Shown here: in pieces, positions 7,615-15,885 of the stretch
Layout: each line of letters begins with the position of its first letter
How positions within the stretch are numbered: the first letter of the stretch is position 1
NCBI GenBank assembly: GCA_965369375.1
Contig: CBDUQN010000058.1
Location: forward strand, 1-18,955
DNA from: CBDUQN01 sp965369375
Lineage (GTDB): Bacteria; Krumholzibacteriota; Krumholzibacteriia; Krumholzibacteriales; Krumholzibacteriaceae
Reading direction: 5' to 3'
DNA: 18,955 nt
Notes under the pieces: model-generated
Databases searched by the model: none
Told to the model about the DNA's origin: nothing
What the model saw: only the letters and a program-made list of their open reading frames with translations
Position numbers and translations under genes: made by a program

Positions 7615-8512
7615 CCTCGACTCCCTTCGCCCACTTTGCAGCCATGAGGGTATTGCTCATCAGCATCGCGACCGTCATCGGACCGACCCCGCCGGGGACC
7701 GGGGTTATGAGTGATGCCTTCGCTCCGGCCGATTCGAATTCGACATCGCCCCTTAGACGGTAACCCCTCTTCATCTCCGGATCATCCACGCGGTTTACGC
7801 CTACGTCGATGACTACCGCTCCTTCCTTGATCATATCTCCCGTTATCATTTCTGCCCTGCCGATAGCCGCAACGAGGATATCTGCTGTTTTAGTAACCAG
7901 TGACAGCTCACTGGTGCGCGAGTGGCAGATCGTAACGGTGGCGTTCCCTTCGGAACCCTTGCGCACAAGCAGCAGCGCAAGCGGCTTTCCCACGAGGATG
8001 CTTCGCCCGACGATCACGACTCTCTTTCCCGCCGTCTCGACATTGTACCTGCCGAGAAGCCTCATGATTCCCGCCGGCGTGCATGGAACGAATCTCGGCA
8101 GATCACTGGCCAGCCGCCCGATATTGTACGGATGCAATCCATCGACGTCCTTGTCGGGAGAGATGCGCTCTATCACGCGCTGCTTGTCGATATGCGGCGG
8201 CAGCGGAAGCTGCACGAGAATGCCGTCCACGCGGGTGTCGCTGTTCAGGCGATCGATTTCCGAGAGCAGCCCGTCCTCCGTCAGATCGGACGCATGCTCT
8301 ATCAAACGCGAATCGATGCCGCACCGCCCGGCCGCCTTCACCTTGCTCTTCACATATACCTTCGACGCCGGATCCTCCCCGACGATGATCACGCTGATAT
8401 TCGGCGGGCGGTGTCGGGCGCTGAATCGTTCCACACCGGCGGTGACTTCGGAAAAAAGCTCTTCGGCCGCCGCTTTTCCATCGATCAGTTTTCGCGTATC
8501 CACTTCTGCCAC
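7592..8512 (-). CDS. folD: Bifunctional methylenetetrahydrofolate dehydrogenase/cyclohydrolase
   Basis: FolD interconverts 5,10-methylene-, methenyl- and 10-formyl-tetrahydrofolate using NADP. Its 306 residues are slightly longer than the usual 280-300. Catalytic Tyr53 and Lys57 sit in SKVYVKSKVKAAG. Also present are VQLPLPPHID, PDKDVDGLHP, the nucleotide-binding GRSILVGKP and the signature PVPGGVGPMTVAML. The start is GTG at 8512, overlapping the ymdB stop by one base (TAGTG), with GAGAGG 8 nt upstream. A short insertion after the GRS motif (RKGSEGNATVTICHS) accounts for some of the extra length. It is coupled to both neighbours and so belongs to the long operon. Confidence 0.97.
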   Translation of the reverse strand: MAEVDTRKLIDGKAAAEELFSEVTAGVERFSARHRPPNISVIIVGEDPASKVYVKSKVKAAGRCGIDSRLIEHASDLTEDGLLSEIDRLNSDTRVDGILVQLPLPPHIDKQRVIERISPDKDVDGLHPYNIGRLASDLPRFVPCTPAGIMRLLGRYNVETAGKRVVIVGRSILVGKPLALLLVRKGSEGNATVTICHSRTSELSLVTKTADILVAAIGRAEMITGDMIKEGAVVIDVGVNRVDDPEMKRGYRLRGDVEFESAGAKASLITPVPGGVGPMTVAMLMSNTLMAAKWAKGVEDDGEQLG

Positions 8513-9303
8513 TATTCATCCCTCTCTTCGACATCTTTATGATACCGCTCGACCGATAGTGCCGTGCCGGTCACATCGTCGATCTCGACAAGAAACGCAT
8601 CGAGACAGGGCCTGTCATGGGCCACTTCGAACCGTGCCGGCAGGCCATGCAGAAATCGATCGATGACCTGCTCCTTCTTCACGCCTATTATCGAATCAAA
8701 CGGGCCGACCATGCCGACATCCGTCAAATAGGCCGTTCCGGCCGGAAGTATCCTTTCGTCGGCTGTCTGAATATGCGTATGAGTGCCCGAAACCGCGCTC
8801 ACCCTGCCATCGAGATAGAAGCCGAGTGCCAGCTTTTCGCTCGTCGCCTCCGCATGAAAATCCACCAGAATAATCTTTACCGAAGGATCGAGCTCGGAGA
8901 GTATATCGTCCGCCTCGCGGAAGGGGCAATCGATCGGATTCATGAATGTCCGGCCCTGCAGATTGATAACAGCAACATCAATCCCCCCGACAGTGGTCAC
9001 GAGATGGCCCCTGCCGGGGACGCCCGGGGGAAAGTTGGCCGGTCTCAGCAGATCGTCCCTCTCGTCGAGGAGCGGGATTCCCTCGCGCTTGTCCCAAACA
9101 TGGTTTCCGCTCGTCATCACATCGACGCCGCCACTCGATATCTCGCAGATGACTTTGTCCGTTATGCCGAAGATCCCCGCTGCATTCTCCACATTTCCGA
9201 TGCAGAGGTCCACACCGAGTTTATCCTTGAACGCGGCAAGATTGTCGGAAATGATCTTTCGTCCCACTCGTGATATTATATCACCGAGGAACAGCACTCT
9301 CAT
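8512..9303 (-). CDS. ymdB: YmdB-type metallophosphoesterase (2',3'-cyclic nucleotide phosphodiesterase family)
   Basis: This belongs to the TIGR00282/YmdB family, whose characterised Bacillus member is a dinuclear-metal phosphodiesterase acting on 2',3'-cyclic nucleotides and affecting RNA turnover and biofilm decisions. All expected metal ligands are visible: Asp8 (FLGDII), Glu39 and Asn40 (NVENAAG), Asn67-His68 (SGNHVWD), His149 (VDFHAEATSEK), His174 and His176 (GTHTHIQTADE). Its 263 residues match the family. The ATG has GGGGAG 9 nt upstream. It lies 72 nt downstream of rny, the same pairing seen in many Firmicutes and other phyla, and the two are probably co-expressed. Confidence 0.93.
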   Translation of the reverse strand: MRVLFLGDIISRVGRKIISDNLAAFKDKLGVDLCIGNVENAAGIFGITDKVICEISSGGVDVMTSGNHVWDKREGIPLLDERDDLLRPANFPPGVPGRGHLVTTVGGIDVAVINLQGRTFMNPIDCPFREADDILSELDPSVKIILVDFHAEATSEKLALGFYLDGRVSAVSGTHTHIQTADERILPAGTAYLTDVGMVGPFDSIIGVKKEQVIDRFLHGLPARFEVAHDRPCLDAFLVEIDDVTGTALSVERYHKDVEERDE

Positions 9304-9375
9304 GTGATAATTCTCCCCTTTTGAGGGTATCGATCCATCTATGGAAATCCGTGCCGCATGTGCCGGGCCGGATCC

Positions 9376-10941
9376 TCAGCGGGCATAATCGATCGCGCGC
9401 GTTTCCCGCACCACCACTACCTTGATCTGGCCGGGGTACTCCATTTCATCCTCGATCTTCCTCGAAATCTCGGAGGCCAGATCCACGGCGTGCACGTCAT
9501 CGACTTTCTTGTAATTCACCAGGATCCTGATCTCGCGACCCGCCTGGATGGCGTACGATTTCTCGACACCGTCGAACGCGTCGGCGATCTTCTCGAGTTT
9601 CTCGAGCCTCCTGATGTAATTCTCCAAGGTCTCGCGCCGAGCCCCCGGCCTCGCACCCGAAATGGCATCCGCAGCGGAAACGAGGTGTGTGATCATCGAC
9701 GTGGCCTCGACATCCTCATGATGCGCCGCGACGGAATTTATAATCACGTCGTTTTCACCGAAGCGACGCACGAATTCGGCGCCGATCTCGGCGTGGGGGC
9801 CCTCTATCTTGTGATCCGCCGCCTTGCCGATATCGTGCAGCAGCCCGGCCCGTTTCGCGAGGTGCGGATCCATACCGAGCTGGCTCGCCAGCAGGCTCGA
9901 CAGGTACGCTACTTCCTTCGCGTGCTGGAGTACATTCTGCCCGTAAGAGGTCCGGTACTTCAGCCTGCCGAGAAGCTTGACGAGTTCAGGATGAAGAGCG
10001 TGAATGTTGAGCTCAAAGCAGGTCGCCTCCCCGACCTCGCGTATCTCCTCCATAAGCTCCGTATGGGTCTTCTCGACGACCTGCTCGATCCGCCCCGGAT
10101 GGATCCGGCCGTCTTTGACGAGCTTCTCGAGAGCGAGACGCGCCACCTCTCTGCGGATGGGGTCGAATCCCGACAGAATGACGGCCTCTGGCGTATCATC
10201 GATGATGACATCGATTCCCGTCGCGTTCTCGAACGCCCGGATATTTCTTCCCTCTCTTCCGATGATCCTGCCCTTCATCTCGTCGTTCGGAAGATCGACG
10301 ACCGATACGGTTGATTCCACGACATGATCCGCGGCGCACCGTTCGATGGCGAGCGTGAGGATCTCCCGGCTCTGCTTTGTCGCCGTTCTCTCGGCCTCTT
10401 CCTTGATGTCCCTGATACTCTTGGCCGCCTCATGCCTCGCCTCGTTTTCGAGATTCGATATGAGAAGCTTTTTCGCCTCTTCAGTGCTCATACCGGCGAT
10501 CTTTTCGAGCTTCTCGTTCTGCCGCATCAGGATCCGCGAGAGCTCCTCGTTCTTCTCGCTGATAGCGTGCAGCTTGCTCTCGAGTATTTTCTGCTTGTCA
10601 TTGACCTCGTGCTCGCGCTTCTCGAGATAATCGACCTTGCGATTTATATTCTGTTCCTTCTCGTCGAGGCGTTTTTCCGCCTTTTTGAGCTCTACACGCG
10701 CATCCTGCGTATCCCGCTCGAACTTGAGCTTTGCCTGGTACCACTCGTCCTTTGCTTCCAGGATCGCCGCCTTCTTCTGGGTTTCGGCTTCCCTCTGAGC
10801 CTCGGAAATGATATTTTCAGCGAGCTTCTGCGTATGCCTGAGATGACCCGCTGAAACCTTCTTATTTATCAGCCATCCGAAGACTAATCCAAGAAACAGG
10901 ACGAGGATCCCCGCCGGGATATAGAATAAGAAATTATCCAT
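9376..10941 (-). CDS. rny: Ribonuclease Y
   Basis: RNase Y is a membrane-anchored endoribonuclease that starts mRNA decay. The 521 residues show the full family layout. An N-terminal membrane helix (about 7-25) is followed by a long charged coiled coil (about 30-200). The KH domain has GRIIGREGRNIRAFE at 224-238, and the HD domain has RAGLLHDIGKAADHK with catalytic His369-Asp370. The C-terminus has the conserved GREIRILV and PGQIKVVVVRETRA. The ATG has AGAGAGAT just upstream, a modest ribosome site. A possible 22-codon ORF overlaps the start in another frame. Upstream lies the 6S RNA gene; downstream ymdB. A weak promoter is suggested about 90 nt before the start. Confidence 0.97.
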   Translation of the reverse strand: MDNFLFYIPAGILVLFLGLVFGWLINKKVSAGHLRHTQKLAENIISEAQREAETQKKAAILEAKDEWYQAKLKFERDTQDARVELKKAEKRLDEKEQNINRKVDYLEKREHEVNDKQKILESKLHAISEKNEELSRILMRQNEKLEKIAGMSTEEAKKLLISNLENEARHEAAKSIRDIKEEAERTATKQSREILTLAIERCAADHVVESTVSVVDLPNDEMKGRIIGREGRNIRAFENATGIDVIIDDTPEAVILSGFDPIRREVARLALEKLVKDGRIHPGRIEQVVEKTHTELMEEIREVGEATCFELNIHALHPELVKLLGRLKYRTSYGQNVLQHAKEVAYLSSLLASQLGMDPHLAKRAGLLHDIGKAADHKIEGPHAEIGAEFVRRFGENDVIINSVAAHHEDVEATSMITHLVSAADAISGARPGARRETLENYIRRLEKLEKIADAFDGVEKSYAIQAGREIRILVNYKKVDDVHAVDLASEISRKIEDEMEYPGQIKVVVVRETRAIDYAR

Positions 10942-11002
10942 ATCTCTCTGCCTGACCTATCGCCAGACGGTTCACCTCCATCATTGACAGGGTACGTAAC
11001 AT
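10934..11002 (-). CDS. Possible 22-codon leader ORF overlapping the rny start
   Basis: A short ORF begins with ATG at 11002, preceded by GGAG with 7 nt spacing (11010-11013). It encodes 22 residues starting MLRTLSMMEVNR and ends at TAA 10934-10936. The stop lies 3 nt inside rny, in a different frame, so the ORF overlaps the rny start by 8 nt. A better ribosome site than that of rny itself and a stop at the rny start would allow translational coupling. I recognise no similarity, and with so few codons it may be chance. Confidence 0.35.
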   Translation of the reverse strand: MLRTLSMMEVNRLAIGQAERYG

Positions 11003-11027
11003 GCAATCACTCCGAAACAATGTAATG

Positions 11028-11057
11028 CATATGAGTGCTTTTCAGTGCGTTCTACAA
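11028..11057 (-). promoter_or_regulatory. Weak candidate promoter for rny
   Basis: On the minus strand TTGTAG (11052-11057) is followed after 18 nt by CATATG (11028-11033). Both hexamers are imperfect sigma-70 matches. The position fits a transcript starting near 11021 after the 6S RNA gene. In the rest of 10942-11090 I see nothing else beyond the short leader ORF. Confidence 0.3.
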
Positions 11058-11090
11058 TATAGGGGAGGTGCACGTGAACGGGCTTATAGA

Positions 11091-11279
11091 AAAATTCCCC
11101 ACGCATTGCCGTGTGCGAAGAGTTTTTTTAAGCCCATCAAACAAGGTGGATGTCCTCATGACCGGTTCAGCTTTCCCGTATTGTGCGGGTCTAGCATCCC
11201 CGTCCAGATATCGGACTTCCGGGCTCAAGGTGTTGGCTCAAAAATCACCATCTCCAACACGAACACGGTAGGGAATTTA
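11091..11279 (-). ncRNA. ssrS: 6S RNA
   Basis: 6S RNA binds the housekeeping RNA polymerase holoenzyme by mimicking an open promoter. The gene follows zapA, where ssrS sits in many proteobacteria. The 5' part reads AAATTCCCTACCGTGTTCG, resembling the conserved 6S 5' arm with TGTTCG. The closing stem pairs 11271-11278 with 11092-11099 (8 bp) and 11263-11268 with 11109-11114 (CCGTGT/ACACGG). An inner helix pairs 11221-11228 with 11128-11135 (8 bp, one G-U), and CACCTTGAGCCC fits the family's inner segment. A local hairpin pairs 11254-11260 with 11230-11236. The length, about 189 nt, is typical. The closing stem runs into a T-run (GGGGAATTTTT) at the 3' end. Exact ends are inferred from the pairing. 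Confidence 0.82.
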
Positions 11280-11284
11280 TCCTT

Positions 11285-11290
11285 CATATA
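11285..11290 (-). promoter_or_regulatory. Possible -10 element of the 6S RNA gene
   Basis: TATATG on the minus strand ends 6 nt before the paired 5' end of the 6S RNA, a suitable distance for a -10 box. No good -35 hexamer is visible 16-18 nt upstream, so the call is weak. Transcription from the zapA side with processing is also possible. Confidence 0.35.
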
Positions 11291-11352
11291 CTGTCTATAT
11301 CCTATCAAATCCCCGTCGTATAAGCCAATACCTTATCTTCCGGGGATGAGAT

Positions 11353-11649
11353 TTACAGTTCTACACCAATCTTATCCTCAAGAAGCCGGCTCAGTCGCGA
11401 TGCCTGGCTTTCGAGCTCCTTCTGCGCCTTCTTCCGTTCCTCCCGTTCCTGATTGAGCTCATCAGTGATATTGAGAGCTGCCAATATGGCGATACGTGAC
11501 TGAGACATTATGCCGCTCGAATGAGCGATCTCCCTCATCTTCTTGTCTACGTAGCCTGCGATCCTGTGTATGTACTGAGGGTTGCCAACTCCTTTAATTT
11601 TATACTCTTGACCAAAAATTTCCACTTTTTCAGTACTCTTTTCGGCCAT
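11353..11649 (-). CDS. zapA: Cell division protein ZapA
   Basis: ZapA binds and bundles FtsZ filaments at the division site. From the ATG at 11649 it has 98 residues, typical for the family. The N-terminal domain has VEIFGQEYKIKG, then YIHRIAGYVDKKMREI and the conserved SRIAILAALNITDEL. A C-terminal coiled coil (about 66-95) ends the protein. The frame is open to 11697, but that adds a glycine-rich stretch unlike the family, and AAGG lies 7 nt before the 11649 ATG. The coiled-coil gene just upstream may encode its partner. The 6S RNA gene lies directly downstream, as in many proteobacteria. Confidence 0.93.
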   Translation of the reverse strand: MAEKSTEKVEIFGQEYKIKGVGNPQYIHRIAGYVDKKMREIAHSSGIMSQSRIAILAALNITDELNQEREERKKAQKELESQASRLSRLLEDKIGVEL

Positions 11650-11728
11650 CTTATTACCTTTCATGATTAATGCAGAACCACCATCCCAACCCCTCATCCG
11701 GAACTGCTGCCTCGTTTGGCGGACAAGC

Positions 11729-12013
11729 TCAAGATTGCAACCCTTCGAGCTTTGTCAGCATCTCCTCTATCTTTTGCGCTAACTCCTCTCTGGTTTTGTC
11801 GAACGATTTGTCTCGTATCGTTCCTTTATTAAGAGCTTTTACTTCCTTGTTCAACTCCTCATTCTTAATATATAACGATTCCATTTCTTCTTTCAACTCT
11901 TTATTCACCACTTCTATCTCATTTTTTTCGCTTCGCAGCCGGCCAATCAATTCCGCGGCTTTTGTTATCTTTTTTTCGAGTGTATCAAATCCCGCAATGC
12001 CGGTAGCCCCCAT
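11729..12013 (-). CDS. Short coiled-coil protein, ZapB-like
   Basis: This 94-residue protein is almost entirely a predicted coiled coil, rich in Glu, Lys and Leu with heptad spacing (for example LEKKITKAAELIGRL and LKEEMESLYIKNEEL). A short glycine-rich N-terminus precedes it. Length, composition and position immediately before zapA suggest a ZapB-like division factor. Coiled coils give weak homology evidence, so the name is inference. The frame also allows a TTG start at 12019, but GGGAGG lies 7 nt before the ATG at 12013. It follows pheT by 13 nt and is probably co-transcribed with it. Confidence 0.72.
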   Translation of the reverse strand: MGATGIAGFDTLEKKITKAAELIGRLRSEKNEIEVVNKELKEEMESLYIKNEELNKEVKALNKGTIRDKSFDKTREELAQKIEEMLTKLEGLQS

Positions 12014-12026
12014 ATCCAATCCTCCC

Positions 12027-14426
12027 CTACTCCGTTCGTAGTGTTACCTGCAGCTCCCGCTGCAGCGTTTCGAGCACTCGTTCGATCTCCCTGTCAACTG
12101 CGCTGTCTTCCAGTGTACCTTCCGGGGACCTGAAAGCAAGTCGAAATGTGTAGCTTCGTTTGCCTTCCCCCAATTGACCTTCCCTATAGTAGTCGAAAAG
12201 TTGAATGGAATCAAGATTTTTTGCCACTTTGCTAATCTTGTTTCTAATGTCGGCGAAATAGACCCTCTCACCGCCTACGACGCAGAGATCCCTCTTGACG
12301 GCCGGATACGGGCTGATTTTGCGGTATCTCGCCGCATGAAAATCGGCGGCAGGAAGGGTATCCATGAGGATATCGAAGTAGAAGACCTGATCTTCGATAT
12401 CGTACCGCCGCGCGATGGCGCTCGGCAGGAGCCCGCATTCGGAGAGATGCTTGTCTTTTAGCAACCAATTGAAAATAAATTCGTTATCATTATCACTCTT
12501 TCGAATTAGTGAGGGTTCCCGAGAAAGACCGAGCTGGCCGAGGAGCGATTCGACTTCGCCCGACATATCGAAGTAATCGAAGGGCCGCTGCTTGTCCATC
12601 CAATGAAGCGGTGTGGCCTTTCTCGCAAAGAGCGCTGCCAGATGCAGTTCCTCGCGGGGGAGTCCGTCACCATCGCCTACGGTGATGAAGACCTTCCCGA
12701 GCTCGAAGATGCGCAGTCCCTCCCGCTCCGTGGAGGCGTTACGCCTGACAACCCCTATGAGGCCGGGCAGCAAGGATGTCCGAAGCACCGATTGAGCCGC
12801 GGTGAGCGGATTCTCTATTACCAGGGGGCTGCCCCGCTGATCGTTATCTCCCCATCCAAATCGTTCGGGATCCCCCGGATCCATGAACGAACTCGTCATC
12901 ACTTCCGCGAACCCCCTTGAAGCAAGGTATGAACAGATCCTTTCGCTGCGTAGCTCCTCCGGCAGGGCCCGCGAGAAGATGTTTCCGCGCTCAACGGCCT
13001 CGAGACCGATGTTATCGTATCCGTACGTTCTCGCAACCTCCTCGATAAGATCAACCTCTTTGCGTAGATCCCGCCTGAAGGTCGGAACACCGACCTGGAG
13101 CGTCTTCGGCGTACATTTCGAAGACAGTCCCAGCCGTTCGAGAAGGGACGCTATATCGTCAGAGGAAAGATGTGTGCCGAGGAGCCGATTGACCTGCGCT
13201 ACACGAAGGGAAACCGATGTTTGCGAAGTGACCGCATCCTTTCCGACCCGCTCGGTGCATTTCAATACGGGCCTCCCGGCGCCCGTCTCCTCGATCAGCT
13301 TGCAGACCCTGCGCAGCGCATCGAGTGTCACCCCGACGTCACCCTCTCGTTCAAAACGGTATGAAGCTTCCGTCTCGAGCTTCAGCTGCTGCCTCCCCTT
13401 TCGGACGAGCTTAGGATCGAACATGGCGCTCTCGAGGAGGATCCGCTTGGTCTTCTCGGTAACCTCGGTATCTCTCCCTCCCATCACACCGGCAAGGGCA
13501 ACCGCCCGTTCACCATCGGCAATAACGAGGATTCCGGGATCGAGTTTGCGTCCCTCGCCATCGAGCGCTACGAGCTCTTCGCCATTTCTCGCCCGGCGGA
13601 CGATGATTCTATCTCCCTCCAGCTTATCCCGGTCGAACGCGTGAAGCGGCTGTCCCAGCTCCATGAGCACGAAATTGGTTATATCAACGATGTTGTTTAT
13701 CGGTTTGAGGCCTGCCACGGTGAGCAGGTCTCTCATCCATTCAGGGGAGGGACCGATCCTGGCATCTTCGACGAATGCCGCCGAATACCGCGGACAATCA
13801 CGCTCGTCCTCTATCTCGAGATCAAAATCGGCACCGAGATCGAGCGAAAGGAGCTCAGGGCTCTTGAGCTCACGCTTATACAGAGCCGCTATTTCACGGG
13901 CGATCCCGACATGTGAAAGCAGATCGGGCCTGTTCGGCGTAACCTCGATATCGAGAATGATGTCATCACTGCCGAGCTTTCCAACGAGACTCGTCCCCGG
14001 CTCTTCCTCGAAATCGAGCTCGATGATCCCTTCGGCGTCCGTGCCTATCCCGAGCTCGATCTCGGAGCAGATCATTCCCTCCGACTGCTCGCCGCGGATC
14101 TTCGTCCGTTTTAGCTTGAAACCTTTATCGAGCACAGCACCGTGCAGCGCCACCGGAACGCCGAGTCCGGGACGGACATTGTCTGCGCCGCAGACGATGT
14201 TCAACGGCGTATCACCACCCACATCCACCGTGCAGACACTGAGCCGGTCGGCACGAGGATGGGCCTCGACGTCGAGAACCCTGCCGAATACGACTCCGCT
14301 GAACGGCGCCACGAGCGGGCGAACCTCCTCCACGTTGAGACCGAACATCGTGAGGTCACGCGCGAGAAGTTCGGGTTCCTCACCGATATCGACGTAGCGC
14401 TTCAACCAGTTGAGACTTACCTTCAC
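12027..14426 (-). CDS. pheT: Phenylalanine--tRNA ligase beta subunit
   Basis: PheT forms the alpha2-beta2 PheRS with PheS; it binds tRNA and edits Tyr-tRNA(Phe). The 799 residues match the full bacterial form. The N-terminal tRNA-binding (EMAP-like) domain has VEAHPRADRLSVCTVD near 50. The B3/B4 editing domain follows, with NNIVDITNFVLMELGQPLHAFD. Then come the B5 domain (about 400-475), the catalytic-like domain and the C-terminal FDX-ACB domain (about 705-799) with YPAVKRDLCVV. The start is GTG at 14426, overlapping the pheS stop by 4 nt (GTGA), which implies coupled translation and balanced subunit supply. Confidence 0.97.
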   Translation of the reverse strand: MKVSLNWLKRYVDIGEEPELLARDLTMFGLNVEEVRPLVAPFSGVVFGRVLDVEAHPRADRLSVCTVDVGGDTPLNIVCGADNVRPGLGVPVALHGAVLDKGFKLKRTKIRGEQSEGMICSEIELGIGTDAEGIIELDFEEEPGTSLVGKLGSDDIILDIEVTPNRPDLLSHVGIAREIAALYKRELKSPELLSLDLGADFDLEIEDERDCPRYSAAFVEDARIGPSPEWMRDLLTVAGLKPINNIVDITNFVLMELGQPLHAFDRDKLEGDRIIVRRARNGEELVALDGEGRKLDPGILVIADGERAVALAGVMGGRDTEVTEKTKRILLESAMFDPKLVRKGRQQLKLETEASYRFEREGDVGVTLDALRRVCKLIEETGAGRPVLKCTERVGKDAVTSQTSVSLRVAQVNRLLGTHLSSDDIASLLERLGLSSKCTPKTLQVGVPTFRRDLRKEVDLIEEVARTYGYDNIGLEAVERGNIFSRALPEELRSERICSYLASRGFAEVMTSSFMDPGDPERFGWGDNDQRGSPLVIENPLTAAQSVLRTSLLPGLIGVVRRNASTEREGLRIFELGKVFITVGDGDGLPREELHLAALFARKATPLHWMDKQRPFDYFDMSGEVESLLGQLGLSREPSLIRKSDNDNEFIFNWLLKDKHLSECGLLPSAIARRYDIEDQVFYFDILMDTLPAADFHAARYRKISPYPAVKRDLCVVGGERVYFADIRNKISKVAKNLDSIQLFDYYREGQLGEGKRSYTFRLAFRSPEGTLEDSAVDREIERVLETLQRELQVTLRTE

Positions 14427-15484
14427 CTCACCACCCCCGCCGAGGTTCCCGCCCAGAACTGTTGGAGAAACCTGAGATCGTTTGCGAGAAAGAGCCTGAT
14501 ATCGTCTATTCCGTATTTGAGCATTGCGATCCTGTCTATTCCCATCCCGAACGCGAATCCGGTGTATTCATCCGGATCGTACCCCGCATACCGGAAGACA
14601 TTCGGATGCACCATGCCGGCCCCCATGATCTCGATCCATCCCGTCTTGCTGCAGATCGGGCATCCCTCACCCTTGCAGCCGAAGCATGACATATCGACCT
14701 CTGCGCTCGGCTCGGTAAAGGGAAAGAAGTGCGGCCGGAAACGGACGTCCGCATCAGAGCCGAAGAACTGATGCACGAAGAAGGTCAAGTCACTCCGGAG
14801 ATCTGCGAGTGAAACGTCCCGGTCGACATAGAGACCCTCGATCTGGAGGAACTCCGCCGCGTGCGTGGCGTCGGGAGATTCATTCCGATAGACGCGCCCG
14901 GGAACGATGATTCTGATCGGCGGCGTGTTCTTTTCCATGAACCTAACCTGCACGGGAGAGGTATGCGTCCTCAGCAGTATATCCCTGTTGATATAGAAGG
15001 TATCCTGCAGGTCCCTCGAGGGATGATCGGCGGGAAAGTTGAGCGCCTCGAAATTATAGTAATCGAGCTCCACATCGGGGCCCTCCGCAACGGAGTATCC
15101 CATGCCGAAAAAGATGCTCTTGATGTCACCGAAGACCTGGTGGAGTATATGGAGCCCGCCCGGCCAGCTTCGCCGCCCCGGCAACGTCGGATCTCCGGGG
15201 AACGGCGCCTCATCCTTCCTGGCGGCGGAGATCTTCGCCTTTCTCTCATCGATGATGAGCTGCAACTTCTCCTTCAGCTCGTTTATGTGACCGCCGATGA
15301 CCGGCCGTTCTGCGGCCGGGAGCCGACCGACCGATCGCAGGATTTCCGTAATCTCCCCCTTTCGGCCGAGAAATCGGATTCTCGTCTCCTCGAGAGATTT
15401 CAGATCCTCCGCTTCCTGGAGCGCCTTGGCGGCCTTTTTCTCAAGCTCTTCAATTCGAGAGCGATTCGTTTCTTCGCCCTTCAT
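14423..15484 (-). CDS. pheS: Phenylalanine--tRNA ligase alpha subunit
   Basis: PheS is the class II catalytic subunit of phenylalanyl-tRNA synthetase. An N-terminal coiled coil (about 1-90) is followed by the core. Visible are YSVAEGPDVELDYYNFEALN, motif 2 RVYRNESPDATHAAEFLQIEG and motif 3 GFAFGMGIDRIAMLKYGI. The four-cysteine stretch CFGCKGEGCPICSKTGW is usual for many bacterial PheS. The ATG at 15484 shares one base with the rplT stop (TGATG). A TTG one codon upstream (15487) could also serve and changes only one residue. The order infC-rpmI-rplT-pheS-pheT is the classic bacterial one. Confidence 0.97.
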   Translation of the reverse strand: MKGEETNRSRIEELEKKAAKALQEAEDLKSLEETRIRFLGRKGEITEILRSVGRLPAAERPVIGGHINELKEKLQLIIDERKAKISAARKDEAPFPGDPTLPGRRSWPGGLHILHQVFGDIKSIFFGMGYSVAEGPDVELDYYNFEALNFPADHPSRDLQDTFYINRDILLRTHTSPVQVRFMEKNTPPIRIIVPGRVYRNESPDATHAAEFLQIEGLYVDRDVSLADLRSDLTFFVHQFFGSDADVRFRPHFFPFTEPSAEVDMSCFGCKGEGCPICSKTGWIEIMGAGMVHPNVFRYAGYDPDEYTGFAFGMGIDRIAMLKYGIDDIRLFLANDLRFLQQFWAGTSAGVVR

Positions 15485-15837
15485 CAAAGGGATTCCCTTG
15501 CGATTTCTGCAAGTTTCGAAAAACCTTCAGCGTCGTTTATCGCGAGCTCGGCAAGCATCTTCCGGTTGATCTCGATATCGGACTTCTTCAGCCCGCTGAT
15601 AAATCGACTGTAGCTCAGACCGTTCAATCGAGCTGCCGCGTTGATCCGCGCAATCCAGAGCCTGCGGAAATCGCGTTTACGTGTTCGGCGGTCACGGTAT
15701 GCATATGCAAGCGCTCTATTGACCGCCTCCATGGCGGTGCGGTAGAGCTTGCTCCTCCCGCCTACATAGCCTCGGGCGGCTTTCATGATCTTCTTTTTTC
15801 GCCTGTGTGAGGCTACGCTATGTTTCGTTCTCGGCAT
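15484..15837 (-). CDS. rplT: 50S ribosomal protein L20
   Basis: L20 binds 23S rRNA early in 50S assembly. At 117 residues it matches the family. The basic N-terminal tail (ASHRRKKKIMKAARGY) is followed by the conserved NRALAYAYRDRRTRKRDFR and LWIARINAA, then the helical C-terminal domain with LNGLSYSRFI. AGGAGG lies 9 nt before the ATG. In E. coli and Firmicutes L20 also represses its own operon by binding mRNA. The infC leader and the rpmI-rplT gap are candidate sites here, which is inference. Confidence 0.98.
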   Translation of the reverse strand: MPRTKHSVASHRRKKKIMKAARGYVGGRSKLYRTAMEAVNRALAYAYRDRRTRKRDFRRLWIARINAAARLNGLSYSRFISGLKKSDIEINRKMLAELAINDAEGFSKLAEIARESL

Positions 15838-15885
15838 ATCAAAACGCCTCCTGTCGCAATTTCGATAAAATTATGTTAGCGTAAA

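Noticed and set aside
11300..11325. ACGACGGGGATTTGATAGG resembles the 5' end of tmRNA
   Set aside because: There is no matching tRNA-like 3' end with a T arm, no tag reading frame, and the region is just upstream of the 6S RNA; I take it as chance.
14640..14700. Four-cysteine motif in PheS as a novel zinc-site insertion
   Set aside because: The CxxC-x4-CxxC stretch followed by TGW is common in bacterial PheS.
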